Shown here: piece after piece, positions 1-7,576 of the stretch
Position numbering within the stretch: position 1 is the stretch's first letter
Layout of the letters: each line of letters opens with the position of its first letter
NCBI RefSeq assembly: GCF_000430765.1
Contig: NZ_KE387238.1
Location: 357,185 to 418,360 of the forward strand
Reading direction: 5' to 3'
Origin: Peribacillus kribbensis DSM 17871
Lineage (GTDB): Bacteria; Bacillota; Bacilli; Bacillales; DSM-1321
Length of the DNA: 61,176 bases
Notes under the pieces: generated by a model
The model's database searches: none
What the model saw: only the letters and a program-made list of their open reading frames with translations
Told to the model about the DNA's origin: nothing
Made by a program: the position numbers and the translations under genes

Positions 1-77
1 GGATAGCCGCCCATTCCTGGGTATCCTCCCATTCCATAGCCGCCCATTCTTTCATCTGGTTTTTTCTTTCTAAACAT
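1..77 (-). CDS. Gly/Tyr/Met-rich small protein, N-terminal part only
   Basis: Partial gene that runs off the left edge. The minus strand has an ATG at 77-75 preceded by a GAGGAGA ribosome binding site. The 25 visible residues begin MFRKKKPDERMGGYG and continue with repeated Gly-Gly-Tyr and Pro-Gly-Met units. The composition recalls small spore coat or Gly-rich surface proteins of Bacillus, but no family can be named from 25 residues. The start is well supported by the binding site; the function is unknown. Confidence 0.6.
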   Translation of the reverse strand, partial: MFRKKKPDERMGGYGMGGYPGMGGY

Positions 78-173
78 TTTATCTCTCCTCAAATTGGGTT
101 ACAGTCCAGATTATGCAAAAAAATAAAAATGGCATGGGCTCATGCCCAGTTATTTTGGAGAGAATAATTCCAC

Positions 174-1352
174 TTAGTTTGATAATACAGCAGGAACAGC
201 GCTATAAGCTTTTTCTAAAATCTGAAGATAATCCTGAGGAAGGATTTCTTTTACATTGCTTGAGGTTGAATTGTTATTCATTGATAACTCTACAATCCGC
301 TCAAAATCGGCCTTCTTTACTCCAGGAAGCTGCTTGAGTTTTGGAATGTTTATTTGATCCGTCAGTTCAACAATGCCCTTTATCAGCTTTTCTGCTGCTT
401 CTTCATCTGAATCTTTTTCAGCAGCGAAGCCGGCAATCCTGGCAATCCGGCCATGAATTTCTTCGTGGCCACTAATGTTATATTCCAAAACATGCGGTAA
501 GAATATTGCATTCGCTACACCATGCGGGGTGTCATAGAGTCCCCCAAGTGCTTCGGCCAGGCAGTGGACGGCTGCTACGTCAGCTGAACCAAAACAAAGT
601 CCGGCCAAAAGGCTGCCTTCCAGCATTTCTGCCCGGGCCTTCCTGTTTTCTCCATTTTGGTACGCGAGCGGAAGAGCCTTGACGATCTTTGAAATGGCAC
701 TTGCCCCAAGTGCCTGAGAGATAGGGTTGCTCACCCGGCATGTATATCCCTCTATTGCATGAACAAGCGCATCCACCCCTGTGGCGGCAGTAATGTCGGG
801 CGGAACACTGAGAGTCAGTTCAGGATCCAGCACCGCTAATTGGGGCCGGAGATTCGCATGCTTCAATGTCATTTTCCGATGAGTAGATTGTTCAGTGATG
901 ACGGCCGATCTCGTCACCTCAGAACCGGTTCCGGCTGTTGTGGGTATACAGATCAATGGTGCCGTCTGTCCATAGCTTCTTTTGCCATCTGCATATTCAG
1001 ACGGAATGCCTCCATTCGGTCCGCATAAAGCAATGGCTTTTGCGGTATCCATGGCGCTGCCTCCCCCAATGGCTGCCACTGTGTTTATACGGTTCATCCG
1101 GAACTCCTCTGCTCCAAGCATACAGTCTGTATCCCTTGGATTTGGAAACACTTTATCAAATACCGTTACCCGATAGCCGCCTGCTTCAAGAGAATCCTTA
1201 ATACCGGAAATCAATCCAGCACGGATGATTCCTGGATCACTGACTAGCATGATAGAAGCTCCTGCCCCCATTTTTCCTAATAGCTCGGGAAGAGTTTTTG
1301 ATTTTCCTTCTCCCATCTCAATCTTTGTTGGACAATGATAACTGTAGTTCAT
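174..1352 (-). CDS. Iron-containing alcohol dehydrogenase
   Basis: A 392-residue NAD(P)-dependent, metal-dependent alcohol dehydrogenase of the group III (Fe-ADH) family, expected in the cytosol. The nucleotide-binding GGGSAMDTAK motif lies in the N-terminal half. Candidate iron ligands are the Asp and His of TGVDALVHAIEGY, the His of AAVHCLAEALG and the His of YDTPHGVANA. The reading frame is open up to 1535, but a CTTGGAGGT site lies the right distance from the ATG at 1352 and too close to the ATG at 1358, and the resulting length matches the family. It follows a YdcZ-type gene with a terminator between them, so it is probably transcribed alone. Substrate cannot be told from sequence. Confidence 0.9.
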   Translation of the reverse strand: MNYSYHCPTKIEMGEGKSKTLPELLGKMGAGASIMLVSDPGIIRAGLISGIKDSLEAGGYRVTVFDKVFPNPRDTDCMLGAEEFRMNRINTVAAIGGGSAMDTAKAIALCGPNGGIPSEYADGKRSYGQTAPLICIPTTAGTGSEVTRSAVITEQSTHRKMTLKHANLRPQLAVLDPELTLSVPPDITAATGVDALVHAIEGYTCRVSNPISQALGASAISKIVKALPLAYQNGENRKARAEMLEGSLLAGLCFGSADVAAVHCLAEALGGLYDTPHGVANAIFLPHVLEYNISGHEEIHGRIARIAGFAAEKDSDEEAAEKLIKGIVELTDQINIPKLKQLPGVKKADFERIVELSMNNNSTSSNVKEILPQDYLQILEKAYSAVPAVLSN

Positions 1353-1481
1353 CAACATACCTCCAAGTTTTAATGGCCTCATTAGTATTATTGGGCACAC
1401 AAACTGCAAATCCCTTCTTTTCGAGTGACTTTTCTGTAAAATCCAAATGGACGGTCTGATTATTTTCATGCTATCAAAAAA

Positions 1482-1503
1482 GAAGCAGGCAAACGCCTGC
1501 TTC
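1482..1503 (-). terminator. Rho-independent terminator after the YdcZ-type gene
   Basis: A perfect 9-bp stem (1482-1490 with 1495-1503, loop AAAC) is followed on the minus strand by a run of six U. It starts immediately after the TGA of the gene at 1504. Confidence 0.85.
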
Positions 1504-1938
1504 TCATTTTTTATTAAATAGATATAAGGACACAAAGAGCAGGAGAATCGCTGCTATTTTTTTGCCGTCGATTGGTACTCTTACCCCGCCCAGCAATCCA
1601 AAGTGGTCAATGATTGAGCCGATGATGATTTGTCCTGCAATAACAGAAATAAGCGTGGTTGCCACTCCGATTTTCGGGACTGTCAGGACCATAATAAAAA
1701 CATAAAATGCTCCCAAGAGGCCGCCGATTAACTGCCACTTCGGCACAGAGCCTGCCGCAATGACGCTTCCTTTACCAAAGAAGATGGTAACAAAAAATAA
1801 AGCGGCTGTCCCGATTAAAAACGAGATAAAGGCTGCTTCAATTGAGCCAGCCTTTTTTCCAAGGCCTCCATTAATCTGTGCCTGGAATGCAATGGCCACT
1901 CCCCCAATCAAAGCAAGAATTGGATAAATGAATTTCAT
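1504..1938 (-). CDS. YdcZ/DUF606-family DMT transporter, 144 aa
   Basis: A small hydrophobic protein with four predicted membrane segments, of the DUF606 (YdcZ) branch of the drug/metabolite transporter superfamily. Visible family marks are the N-terminal AFQAQINGGLG segment and the IIIGSIIDHFGLLGG segment. Such proteins are thought to work as dimers in export of small molecules; the substrate is unknown. Two further paralogues lie in tandem at 50409 and 50870. An AAGGAG site lies 9 bases before the ATG. The promoter contains a palindrome resembling those at the arsR locus near 51.3-51.7 kb, so the three paralogues may be co-regulated (inference). Confidence 0.85.
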   Translation of the reverse strand: MKFIYPILALIGGVAIAFQAQINGGLGKKAGSIEAAFISFLIGTAALFFVTIFFGKGSVIAAGSVPKWQLIGGLLGAFYVFIMVLTVPKIGVATTLISVIAGQIIIGSIIDHFGLLGGVRVPIDGKKIAAILLLFVSLYLFNKK

Positions 1939-1973
1939 GATTTATAACTCCTTACGTTTCTTTACTATGGGAA

Positions 1974-2003
1974 AGTATACAGGTAGATATCGCTTTTTGT
2001 CCA
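1974..2003 (-). promoter_or_regulatory. Sigma-A promoter of the YdcZ-type gene
   Basis: Minus-strand -35 TGGACA (2003-1998) and -10 TATACT (1979-1974), spacer 18. The -35 overlaps a short palindrome (GTCCA-N5-TGGAC, 1999-2013) and a 20-bp ArsR-like operator candidate at 1987-2006. Confidence 0.6.
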
Positions 2004-2006
2004 TAT
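1987..2006. promoter_or_regulatory. Candidate operator, ATATG-N10-GATAT type
   Basis: On the minus strand a 20-bp element has ATATGG at one end and CGATAT at the other. It differs by one base in the outer five-base arms from the perfect ATATC-N10-GATAT elements at 51330-51349 and 51707-51726. It sits between the -35 and -10 of the gene at 1504, where repressor binding would block transcription. Its role is inferred. Confidence 0.5.
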
Positions 2007-2035
2007 TTTGGACTTATTGACAAGAATCCAGAAAA

Positions 2036-2056
2036 AAGACCCGGATCCCGGGTCTT
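2036..2056 (-). terminator. Terminator of the MetE-like gene
   Basis: A perfect 9-bp GC-rich stem (2036-2044 with 2048-2056) is followed on the minus strand by a T-rich tract. Confidence 0.85.
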
Positions 2057-2068
2057 CCATATTTTTAA

Positions 2069-3166
2069 TTATCCCCAAATATCACGGGCAATATTGATCA
2101 CATGCCTTATTTTTGCCCACTGCTGCTCTTCGGACAAAATATTCCCATCCTCTGTGGATGCAAAACCGCACTGAGGGCTTAGGCACAGCTGGCTGATATC
2201 AACATACTGACTCGCTTCTTTAATTCGTGCTTTAATTCTTTCGGGGTTTTCTAATTCACCATTTTTAGACGTAATCAAGCCAAGGACAATTCTTAGATCC
2301 TCACGATTTACATGCTTGAGCGATTCGAATCCTCCAGACCTTTCATCATCGAATTCAAGGAACAGCCCATCAACATTCAGCCTGCCAAAAATGATTTCAG
2401 AAACACTGTCGTATCCTCCGCTTGACATATAGGTGGATTTATAATTCCCTCTGCAAATATGCATGGTGATCGTCATATCCTCTGGCTTGCCTGCAATGGA
2501 TTCGTTGACAGCCCTAGCGAAGGTCAGAGCCAGCTTATCAGGATCTTCCCCTTCTTTTCTTAATTTCTCTCTTCCTTCCTCAGAAAAGAACGCTGCCCAT
2601 GAAGTATCGTCGAGCTGTAAATACCGGCATCCTGCTTCATAAAATTCTTTGATTGCTTTTTGATAAGCTGTTACCAGATCGCTTAGTAATGCTTCACGGT
2701 TTTCATAGGATTCAATGACCGCTCTAAGAAGCAGCATATTTGGGCTCGGAATGGTAAACTTGACAGTCGTATCGCCTGCAGCCTCGTGCAGGAACTTATA
2801 ATGCTCCAGCATAGGGTGGCCGGTAAAGCCTACTTTTCCTGTTACCTTGATTCCATGAGGCTTGGTTTCCACTCCTTTAAACTTCAAGCCTGTTTCCGCT
2901 TCAAACAGCTCTACGCCATCAAGGCCTGCCAAGAAATCATAATGCCACCAGGCTCTTCTGAATTCCCCATCTGTCACAGCACTGAGTCCCGCTTCCTTCT
3001 GCTTTGCAATCAGCCTGATGATTTCTTCATCTTCAATGCCGCGAAGCTCTTCTGCTGTAATTTCCCCATTCTGCTTCTTCTTCCTTGCATCCTTTAATCT
3101 TTTGGGCCTTAAAAAGCTTCCCACATGATCCGCGCGGAATGGTATCTGCGTTAACGTTTTTGTCAT
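2069..3166 (-). CDS. MetE C-terminal-like cobalamin-independent methionine synthase family protein (YxjG/YxjH type)
   Basis: A 365-residue protein matching the catalytic C-terminal half of MetE, like the YxjG/YxjH proteins of B. subtilis. It probably transfers a methyl group to homocysteine or a related thiol in sulfur amino acid metabolism. Zinc-binding residues typical of the family are visible: the His and Cys of MHICRGN and the Cys residues around LCLSPQCGFAS. The N-terminal folate-binding half of full MetE is absent, as is normal here. AAGGAGGAAATTGAA precedes the ATG. Expression is governed by the SAM-I riboswitch at 3315-3479, fitting methionine supply. The methyl donor is uncertain. 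Confidence 0.88.
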   Translation of the reverse strand: MTKTLTQIPFRADHVGSFLRPKRLKDARKKKQNGEITAEELRGIEDEEIIRLIAKQKEAGLSAVTDGEFRRAWWHYDFLAGLDGVELFEAETGLKFKGVETKPHGIKVTGKVGFTGHPMLEHYKFLHEAAGDTTVKFTIPSPNMLLLRAVIESYENREALLSDLVTAYQKAIKEFYEAGCRYLQLDDTSWAAFFSEEGREKLRKEGEDPDKLALTFARAVNESIAGKPEDMTITMHICRGNYKSTYMSSGGYDSVSEIIFGRLNVDGLFLEFDDERSGGFESLKHVNREDLRIVLGLITSKNGELENPERIKARIKEASQYVDISQLCLSPQCGFASTEDGNILSEEQQWAKIRHVINIARDIWG

Positions 3167-3314
3167 TTCAATTTCCTCCTTGAAGATGCTGATTTCTAAA
3201 AAAGTGGTCGATTTTCAAACGTGTATAGCGGCTGAAAACTAAATTTGAAACAACCTCTATGTCACTTGCCATACACCTTACCAAAAACAGACTTTTAAAA
3301 AGCCGCAAGGACGT

Positions 3315-3479
3315 AAAAAACGCTCCTCCTTATAAAAGGAAGAGCGTTATCGCACAATACGGCCAATGATCCCTTCCTTATCTTCCAGAGTAAATTCTGC
3401 AGGATTTAGCACCAGCTGTTATAAATAACAGGGGTTGCCGGGTTTCATAGGGCCAGTCCCTCCACCGCTCATGATAAGG
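3315..3479 (-). promoter_or_regulatory. SAM-I (S-box) riboswitch with terminator
   Basis: Minus-strand aptamer of about 104 nt (3479-3376). It starts CCTTATCATGAG, carries GGTGGAGGGA, ACTGGCCC, GAAACCCGGCAACC and the GGTGCTAAATCC core, and closes P1 with GATAAGG. It is followed by a long hairpin (3319-3348, AACGCTC with GAGCGTT arms) and six U (3320-3315). High S-adenosylmethionine should stop transcription before the MetE-like gene at 2069. A TATAAT lies at 3485-3490 just upstream. Confidence 0.95.
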
Positions 3480-3570
3480 TTTTTATTATAGTAAGAATAT
3501 TCATAAATCATATAACATTATGACGGAAAAGTAAATAGTCTATTTTAAATGAATGAAGTAATAAAACAAT

Positions 3571-3684
3571 AAAAAGGCACCTGACGTATCAGGTGCCCGC
3601 GTATTGAGGCGAATGACAACACTCCACATTGCGCTTGCCATTTAAGGCATGTCATTCGGCTTACACAATTCAGCTCATCGCTTT
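3571..3684 (-). ncRNA. Candidate small structured RNA between ohr and the SAM-I leader
   Basis: On the minus strand, right after the ohr stop, there is a promoter (-35 TTGTAT, 17-base spacer, -10 TATATT, about 3716-3688). A segment of about 110 nt without an open frame follows. It has long-range arms GCCGAATGACA and TGTCATTCGCC (3610-3660), an inner GCC/GGC stem, and ends in a perfect 9-bp terminator (3576-3597) with five U. The segment is separate from both neighbouring genes. I do not recognise the family; the sRNA call is an inference from promoter, fold and terminator together. Confidence 0.5.
3576..3597 (-). terminator. Terminator of ohr or of the candidate sRNA
   Basis: Stem GGCACCTGA/TCAGGTGCC with loop CGTA, followed on the minus strand by TTTTTATTG. 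Confidence 0.85.
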
Positions 3685-3719
3685 ATTAATATAACATGAT
3701 AAAAAGAATTATACAAGCT

Positions 3720-4145
3720 TTATTTTTCGGCGTTCACTTGAAGTTCCACATCAATATTTCCTCTTGTAGCCTTGGAGTACGGACACATTTGATGCGCCTT
3801 TTCAGCAAGGCTCTGTGCTTCCTCCTTAGAAACTCCATCAATATCCACATTTAATACTACTGCCAGTTTAAAGCCATTATCACTTTCATCTTTAAGCAGG
3901 CTGACATCAGCGGTAACAACCGGATCGACGTTCAGCTTTTCCTTCTTTGCGATAAGGGCCAATGCAGAATTATAGCACGCTGAATACCCTGCAGCGAAAA
4001 GTGCCTCGGGATTTGTCCCATTCCCGCCTTCCCCATTCAAAGCTTTGGGATTGGCAAGCTGGAAATCAATGACCCCGTCATCCGAACGGACAGTACCAGC
4101 TCGTCCTCCTCTTGATGTAGCAGATGCAGTAAACAATACTCCCAT
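3720..4145 (-). CDS. ohr: Organic hydroperoxide resistance protein (Ohr/OsmC family)
   Basis: A 141-residue thiol peroxidase that reduces organic hydroperoxides in the cytosol. The two catalytic cysteines stand in GYSACYNSAL and MCPYSKATRGN, and the conserved Arg in the N-terminal RGGRAGTV segment is present. Length fits Ohr proteins (about 140). GGGAGG lies 8 bases before the ATG. No OhrR repressor gene is adjacent, so regulation is unclear. Confidence 0.92.
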   Translation of the reverse strand: MGVLFTASATSRGGRAGTVRSDDGVIDFQLANPKALNGEGGNGTNPEALFAAGYSACYNSALALIAKKEKLNVDPVVTADVSLLKDESDNGFKLAVVLNVDIDGVSKEEAQSLAEKAHQMCPYSKATRGNIDVELQVNAEK

Positions 4146-4253
4146 TAGTAAAACCTCCCTTGGATTGAATACTCTTGTATTTTTCCCGAGTATACACGCT
4201 TCAAACCTATTAAGAACACTGCACTTAAAGTTTACATAATATATTTATTGTCT

Positions 4254-4290
4254 AAAAAAAGAAGCTGTCTCCATGCAGTGAGACAGCTTC
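4254..4290 (-). terminator. Terminator of the host ppiB remnant
   Basis: A perfect 10-bp stem GAAGCTGTCT/AGACAGCTTC followed on the minus strand by seven U. Confidence 0.85.
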
Positions 4291-4301
4291 CCTAGTAATG
4301 A

Positions 4302-4571
4302 TTATTCTTCTACGATTTTTACTTCCTTCATTTTGTCACCCTGCTGGATGTCATCCACATACTCCATTCCTTCAACTACCTTACCGAATACAGTATGCAC
4401 ACCGTTTAGATGCGGCTGCGGCTCATAAACGATGAAGAATTGGGATCCGCCAGTATCTTTTCCTGCATGAGCCATGGGAAGTGAGCAGCGTTCATACTTA
4501 TGGGGATTTCCTGCTGTTTCACATTTGATCGTATATCCAGGGCCGCCAGTGCCTGTTGGAACGGGAGTCAT
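4302..4571 (-). pseudogene. ppiB: Truncated host ppiB (3' part of peptidyl-prolyl isomerase B)
   Basis: Encodes only the last 85 or so residues of a cyclophilin, from about [10 protein letters not shown] onward, including [17 protein letters not shown]. The first 55-60 residues, with the HRVIPGF catalytic Arg region, are missing. Base composition is like the chromosome. The break falls exactly where a serine recombinase remnant ends, so the gene was probably cut by insertion of a mobile element. The ATG at 4571 comes from the junction and is unlikely to give a folded enzyme. A complete but compositionally foreign copy lies at 5035. Residues at ERCSLP also differ from the usual HEAGSLS, suggesting decay. 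Confidence 0.85.
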
Positions 4572-4580
4572 TTACCCTCC
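4562..4580. other. Probable attachment-site junction in ppiB
   Basis: The change from AT-rich recombinase tail to host ppiB happens at the overlapping TGA/ATG near 4571-4577; host homology resumes with the codons for Pro-Thr-Gly-Thr-Gly. This marks the likely crossover of the former element. The opposite half of the host gene is not seen in the window. Confidence 0.5.
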
Positions 4581-4960
4581 CCTAAATTATTTACATCCTC
4601 AACAGTACCAATCTCATTCAATAAAGCATTTTGAATTGCTATCTTAAATTTAAGTACAATCCTTTTTTTAGTAACAGCTACTTCTCTAGCACCTGTCCTA
4701 GCATAGCTTTCTTTTCATCTAAGCTAACAGAGTTTTTAAAAGTATCTACCCATTTATCTAGCTGTACCTTTAACTTTTCTAAATCATCTGACTCTACCTG
4801 AGTCTTTTCAATCTCATCTTTTAATGAATTAAGTTGAGAAGAAAGCTCTTCTTTTTTAGCCTTATACTCATCTATTTTACTTTGTACAAAGTCTAAGCCA
4901 TTTAGTGACCTCTCCCTTGTCCAATTGTCACTACTCCCATTAGATAATTATTTTCAAGTG
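4575..4960 (-). pseudogene. C-terminal remnant of a large serine recombinase (phage-type integrase)
   Basis: On the minus strand two frames together give the tail of a large serine integrase. A coiled-coil-rich stretch (NWTRERSLNGLDFVQ, later KAMLGQVLEK then a stop) is followed one frame over by the usual C-terminal beta segment (REVAVTKKRIVLKFK) and a TGA at 4577-4575. The catalytic N-terminal domain is gone and a frameshift lies near 4690-4700. The stop codon abuts the ppiB junction, as expected when the integrase gene ends next to the attachment site. Very AT-rich. Family assignment rests on coiled-coil pattern and position. Confidence 0.6.
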
Positions 4961-4984
4961 TGACAGACTGAGCCAAAAAGACAT

Positions 4985-5013
4985 AAAAAAAGAGCAGGTG
5001 CTTTTGCACCTAC
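4985..5013 (-). terminator. Terminator of the second ppiB
   Basis: Stem GTAGGTGC/GCACCTGC with an AAAA loop (minus strand), followed by seven U. Confidence 0.8.
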
Positions 5014-5034
5014 CCTAGTTAATTCCTACTATAA

Positions 5035-5475
5035 TTACTCTGCATCAAATACTTTTACTTCTTGCATCTTATCCCCATTTTTCATGTTAAGAGCTGTCTC
5101 TAGACCAGATGTAACTTTACCAAAGACTGTATGTACTCCATTAAGGTGAGGCTGTGGCTCATGTACAATAAAGAATTGACTTCCACCTGTATCTTTTCCT
5201 GCATGAGCCATAGACAAGCTGCCTGCCTCATGTTTATGAGGATTTCCAACTGTCTCACATTTAATTGTGTACCCTGGACCACCTGCTCCTGTTCCTGTGG
5301 GATCTCCACCCTGACTTACAAATCCAGGAATTACTCTATGGAATGTAACTCCATCATAAAAGCCCTCATTAGCTAATTTTTCAAAGTTAGCTACTGTTTT
5401 AGGAGCTTCATTAGGGTAAAATTCAAGCTCCATTTTTTCTCCATTTTCCATTACTATATATCCTTTTTTAGCCAT
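5035..5475 (-). CDS. ppiB: Peptidyl-prolyl cis-trans isomerase B (cyclophilin), foreign-looking copy
   Basis: A complete 146-residue cytosolic cyclophilin that catalyses isomerisation of Xaa-Pro bonds. [17 protein letters not shown] and [17 protein letters not shown] carry the active-site Arg, Phe and Gln residues. AAGGAGATG lies 7 bases before the ATG. Codon use is markedly more A/T-rich than the surrounding genes along its whole length, not just in one half. It therefore seems to have arrived with the mobile element and now stands in for the interrupted host gene at 4302. Flanking sequence is phage-like debris. Confidence 0.93.
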   Translation of the reverse strand: MAKKGYIVMENGEKMELEFYPNEAPKTVANFEKLANEGFYDGVTFHRVIPGFVSQGGDPTGTGAGGPGYTIKCETVGNPHKHEAGSLSMAHAGKDTGGSQFFIVHEPQPHLNGVHTVFGKVTSGLETALNMKNGDKMQEVKVFDAE

Positions 5476-5556
5476 GATAACATCTCCTTTAGTAAGTAAA
5501 AATCAATTATAATAATAACATTATATGATACCAAAAGGAAATACAGAGCTTATGCC

Positions 5557-5726
5557 CTACCTGATCTTATCTACTATCTGCTTTAATAGCTTTAATACCT
5601 CAGCATCATTACTTTCTATCTTGCCTATCTTATTGCCAATTTCCCCTCTAAACTCTGACATATCTTTATGTAGCTTCTGTATTGCCTCTAGGATGTCCTG
5701 TACCTTTTTCCAATGTCTTTCTCCAT
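5557..5726 (-). pseudogene. Phage-like small coiled-coil protein, frameshifted
   Basis: After an ATG at 5726 with AGGAGGTTAGATAAC upstream, the frame breaks after about 12 codons. A second frame continues (KKVQDILEAIQKLHKDMSEF, ending KQIVDKIR and TAG at 5559-5557). A 2-base insertion near the start would explain it. The helical, heptad-like pattern resembles small phage membrane or lysis accessory proteins, but no family is claimed. It is AT-rich like its neighbours and belongs to the element remnant. Confidence 0.4.
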
Positions 5727-5770
5727 GTTATCTAACCTCCTGACCTGCTCCTGATGCTTTTAATTATAAC

Positions 5771-5796
5771 AAAAAAAGCAGAACCTAAGCCCTGCT
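5771..5796 (-). terminator. Terminator in the element remnant
   Basis: Minus strand stem AGCAGGG/TTCTGCT (with G-U pairs) followed by seven U. The flanking stretch from 5797 to the acetyltransferase stop at 5889 is AT-rich and holds no convincing gene; a short open stretch starting MDSGKRIIIEEF may be debris. Confidence 0.6.
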
Positions 5797-5888
5797 TAAC
5801 TCTATTAGCTTTTTCAGAAGATGACTGACTTTTATTTCTTAGTGATTCATCAATTAAAATAAACTCTTCAATTATGATTCTTTTTCCA

Positions 5889-6434
5889 CTATCCATCTAA
5901 ATCCTTTGCAAGAAGTGCATACAGATAGTGATCCTTCCATTCACCATTGATAAGCAGATTCTCTCTCATCAATCCTTCCCTTCTAAAGCCGTTTTTCTCA
6001 AGTACCCGCATAGAGCGGGGGTTCTCTGGTGAAACACCTGCTTCCATCCTTCTCAATTTCAAGGTCTGAAAGGCAAAGGTAATCATTAAATCGAGCGCCT
6101 CACTTGCAAAGCCTTTGCCTGTAAGGTCTGTATCAATGGAATAACCTGTTGATGCCGATTGGAAGAATCCCATTTTCACATCGTAAAGACTTATATCACC
6201 GATCAGGCCGCCATTGTCATTTAGGAAAATTCCAAAATTATAAGCTCGCCCTTTTTTAAATAATTCCTTGTCTTCACGGATGGCCTTTCTCTGGTTTTCA
6301 ATCGTATAATACTCCTTGCTCCTTGAAGGTTCAAAAGCCTGCCAGACATGGCGGTTCCGTATCAATAAATCTGTATATGCGGCTGCATCCGATTCTTCCA
6401 TTTGTTTTAAAACAATTCGATTTCCTGTAAGCAT
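5889..6434 (-). CDS. GNAT family N-acetyltransferase, RimJ/RimL-like
   Basis: A 181-residue acetyl-CoA-dependent N-acetyltransferase resembling the RimJ/RimL/YdaF group. The acetyl-CoA binding region is around DLTGKGFASEAL, and the C-terminal NPRSMRVLEKNGFRREG is typical of protein-N-terminal or amino-sugar acetyltransferases. Of two ATGs, the one at 6434 is chosen because AGGAGA lies 7 bases upstream; the one at 6440 is too close. The stop codon is the last host sequence before the AT-rich mobile remnant. The acceptor substrate is unknown. Confidence 0.85.
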   Translation of the reverse strand: MLTGNRIVLKQMEESDAAAYTDLLIRNRHVWQAFEPSRSKEYYTIENQRKAIREDKELFKKGRAYNFGIFLNDNGGLIGDISLYDVKMGFFQSASTGYSIDTDLTGKGFASEALDLMITFAFQTLKLRRMEAGVSPENPRSMRVLEKNGFRREGLMRENLLINGEWKDHYLYALLAKDLDG

Positions 6435-6456
6435 GGTCATTCTCCTGTAAGGTTAT

Positions 6457-7239
6457 TTAAGCGTGATCAATTAAGCTGGTCAAGAGCTCCTTTTTAAGAT
6501 CCAGGATAAACTGCAGGCTTTGTTTACAGCTGTCGACAGGGCTTTGTTCAAACTGCTCCTGTTCAATGATATACCAATCGATTTCCTGCTCCATTCCAGC
6601 CGTAATCAGGCTTTTAATATCGATCGTGCCTGTCCCAAGTTCTGTGCTTCTCTTCTCTCCGTCCCCGATTTTCATATCTTTTAGATGCAGGGAGATGAAC
6701 CGACCGGGATGTTCCCTCATCAACGCAATCGGATCCACACCAGCATAAACAGCCCAGTAACTATCAAGCTCGAATTTCACGTTTTCAGGAGAAGTATGCT
6801 TCAAGAGAATATCAAGCCCTGTTCCTTCCCCGTATCGCTGAAACTCAAAATCATGGTTATGGTAAGCGAACATAAACCCATTTTCCCTGCATTTCTGTCC
6901 TATCTCATTAAGTAGCGAAGCAGTTTCCTTATAAGCCACTGCGGTCTTCCTTTTTTGTTCAGGAAGCCAGGGAAGGACGATCAACTTATTTCCTATCCCC
7001 CTATTATAATCAAGAACTTCCTCCAGCTTTTGTATCAGTTCCTCAAGCGGGGTGTGGCTTCCGGCAGGTTTAAGACCTGTTTCCTGCAGCAGTTCTTTTA
7101 AACACAGAGAAGAGGCCTGGTAAAACCCAGCAAATTCAACTCCCGGATACCCCATTTGAGCCAGCTTCCTTAATGTCCCTTCAAAATCCTTTTCTGTCTC
7201 TTCTTTTACTGTCCACAGCTGGAGCCCAATATTGAACAT
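6457..7239 (-). CDS. Sugar phosphate isomerase/epimerase (xylose isomerase-like TIM barrel)
   Basis: A 260-residue protein of the AP-endonuclease-2/IolE-IolI TIM-barrel family that usually isomerises or epimerises sugars and inositol derivatives with a divalent metal. Candidate metal ligands are the Glu of VKFELDSYW, the His of SLHLKDMKIG, the Glu of IIEQEQF and the His of AYHNHDFEF. The strong site GAGGAGGAAGAGAG precedes the ATG. It is followed after 22 bases by the acetyltransferase, so the two may be one transcript. No inositol genes are nearby; the substrate is unknown. Confidence 0.82.
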   Translation of the reverse strand: MFNIGLQLWTVKEETEKDFEGTLRKLAQMGYPGVEFAGFYQASSLCLKELLQETGLKPAGSHTPLEELIQKLEEVLDYNRGIGNKLIVLPWLPEQKRKTAVAYKETASLLNEIGQKCRENGFMFAYHNHDFEFQRYGEGTGLDILLKHTSPENVKFELDSYWAVYAGVDPIALMREHPGRFISLHLKDMKIGDGEKRSTELGTGTIDIKSLITAGMEQEIDWYIIEQEQFEQSPVDSCKQSLQFILDLKKELLTSLIDHA

Positions 7240-7576
7240 CTCTCTTCCTCCTCTGAGATTTTCTGATATGAAATAAATTGGCTATTCATCGTAAAAATCC
7301 CTTTAAAAACGGAAAAAAGAAGCAAGGAGGTGTCCAATAAGTCCCTGAAATAAGCAGGAGGAGAAAACAAAAAGTTTTCTCCTCCTGCTTTTGTTTTGTT
7401 CGACTGATTTCATCATCTGCGGATTTATCAGCCCGGGATCAGCACATACAAGGGAGCTGGCACTGTTTACCCCATCTGACACTTCTGCCTGTCAAGAAGA
7501 TCACTTGCATGTATAAGAAGGGTGTCCAGCACGTCGGTTTACCCCACTTTCCGGACAGCCCCTTCAAAGGAGAACC
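7240..7576. other. Intergenic stretch with an orphan hairpin
   Basis: 337 bases without a gene. It holds a perfect 17-bp inverted repeat (7352-7368 with 7374-7390) followed on the plus strand by TTGTTTTGTT, and two look-alike segments (GGTGTCCAATAAGTCC near 7329 and GGGTGTCCAGCACGTC near 7524). No plus-strand gene precedes the hairpin, so it may be left over from a lost gene or element. Confidence 0.5.
7352..7390 (+). terminator. Terminator-like 17-bp hairpin without an obvious gene
   Basis: Arms AAGCAGGAGGAGAAAAC and GTTTTCTCCTCCTGCTT around AAAAA. The T-rich tail is on the plus strand only, yet both adjacent genes are on the minus strand. Confidence 0.6.

Noticed and set aside
1353-1535. 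N-terminal extension of the alcohol dehydrogenase frame
   Set aside because: It runs over the terminator of the upstream gene and does not match the family; the binding site supports 1352.
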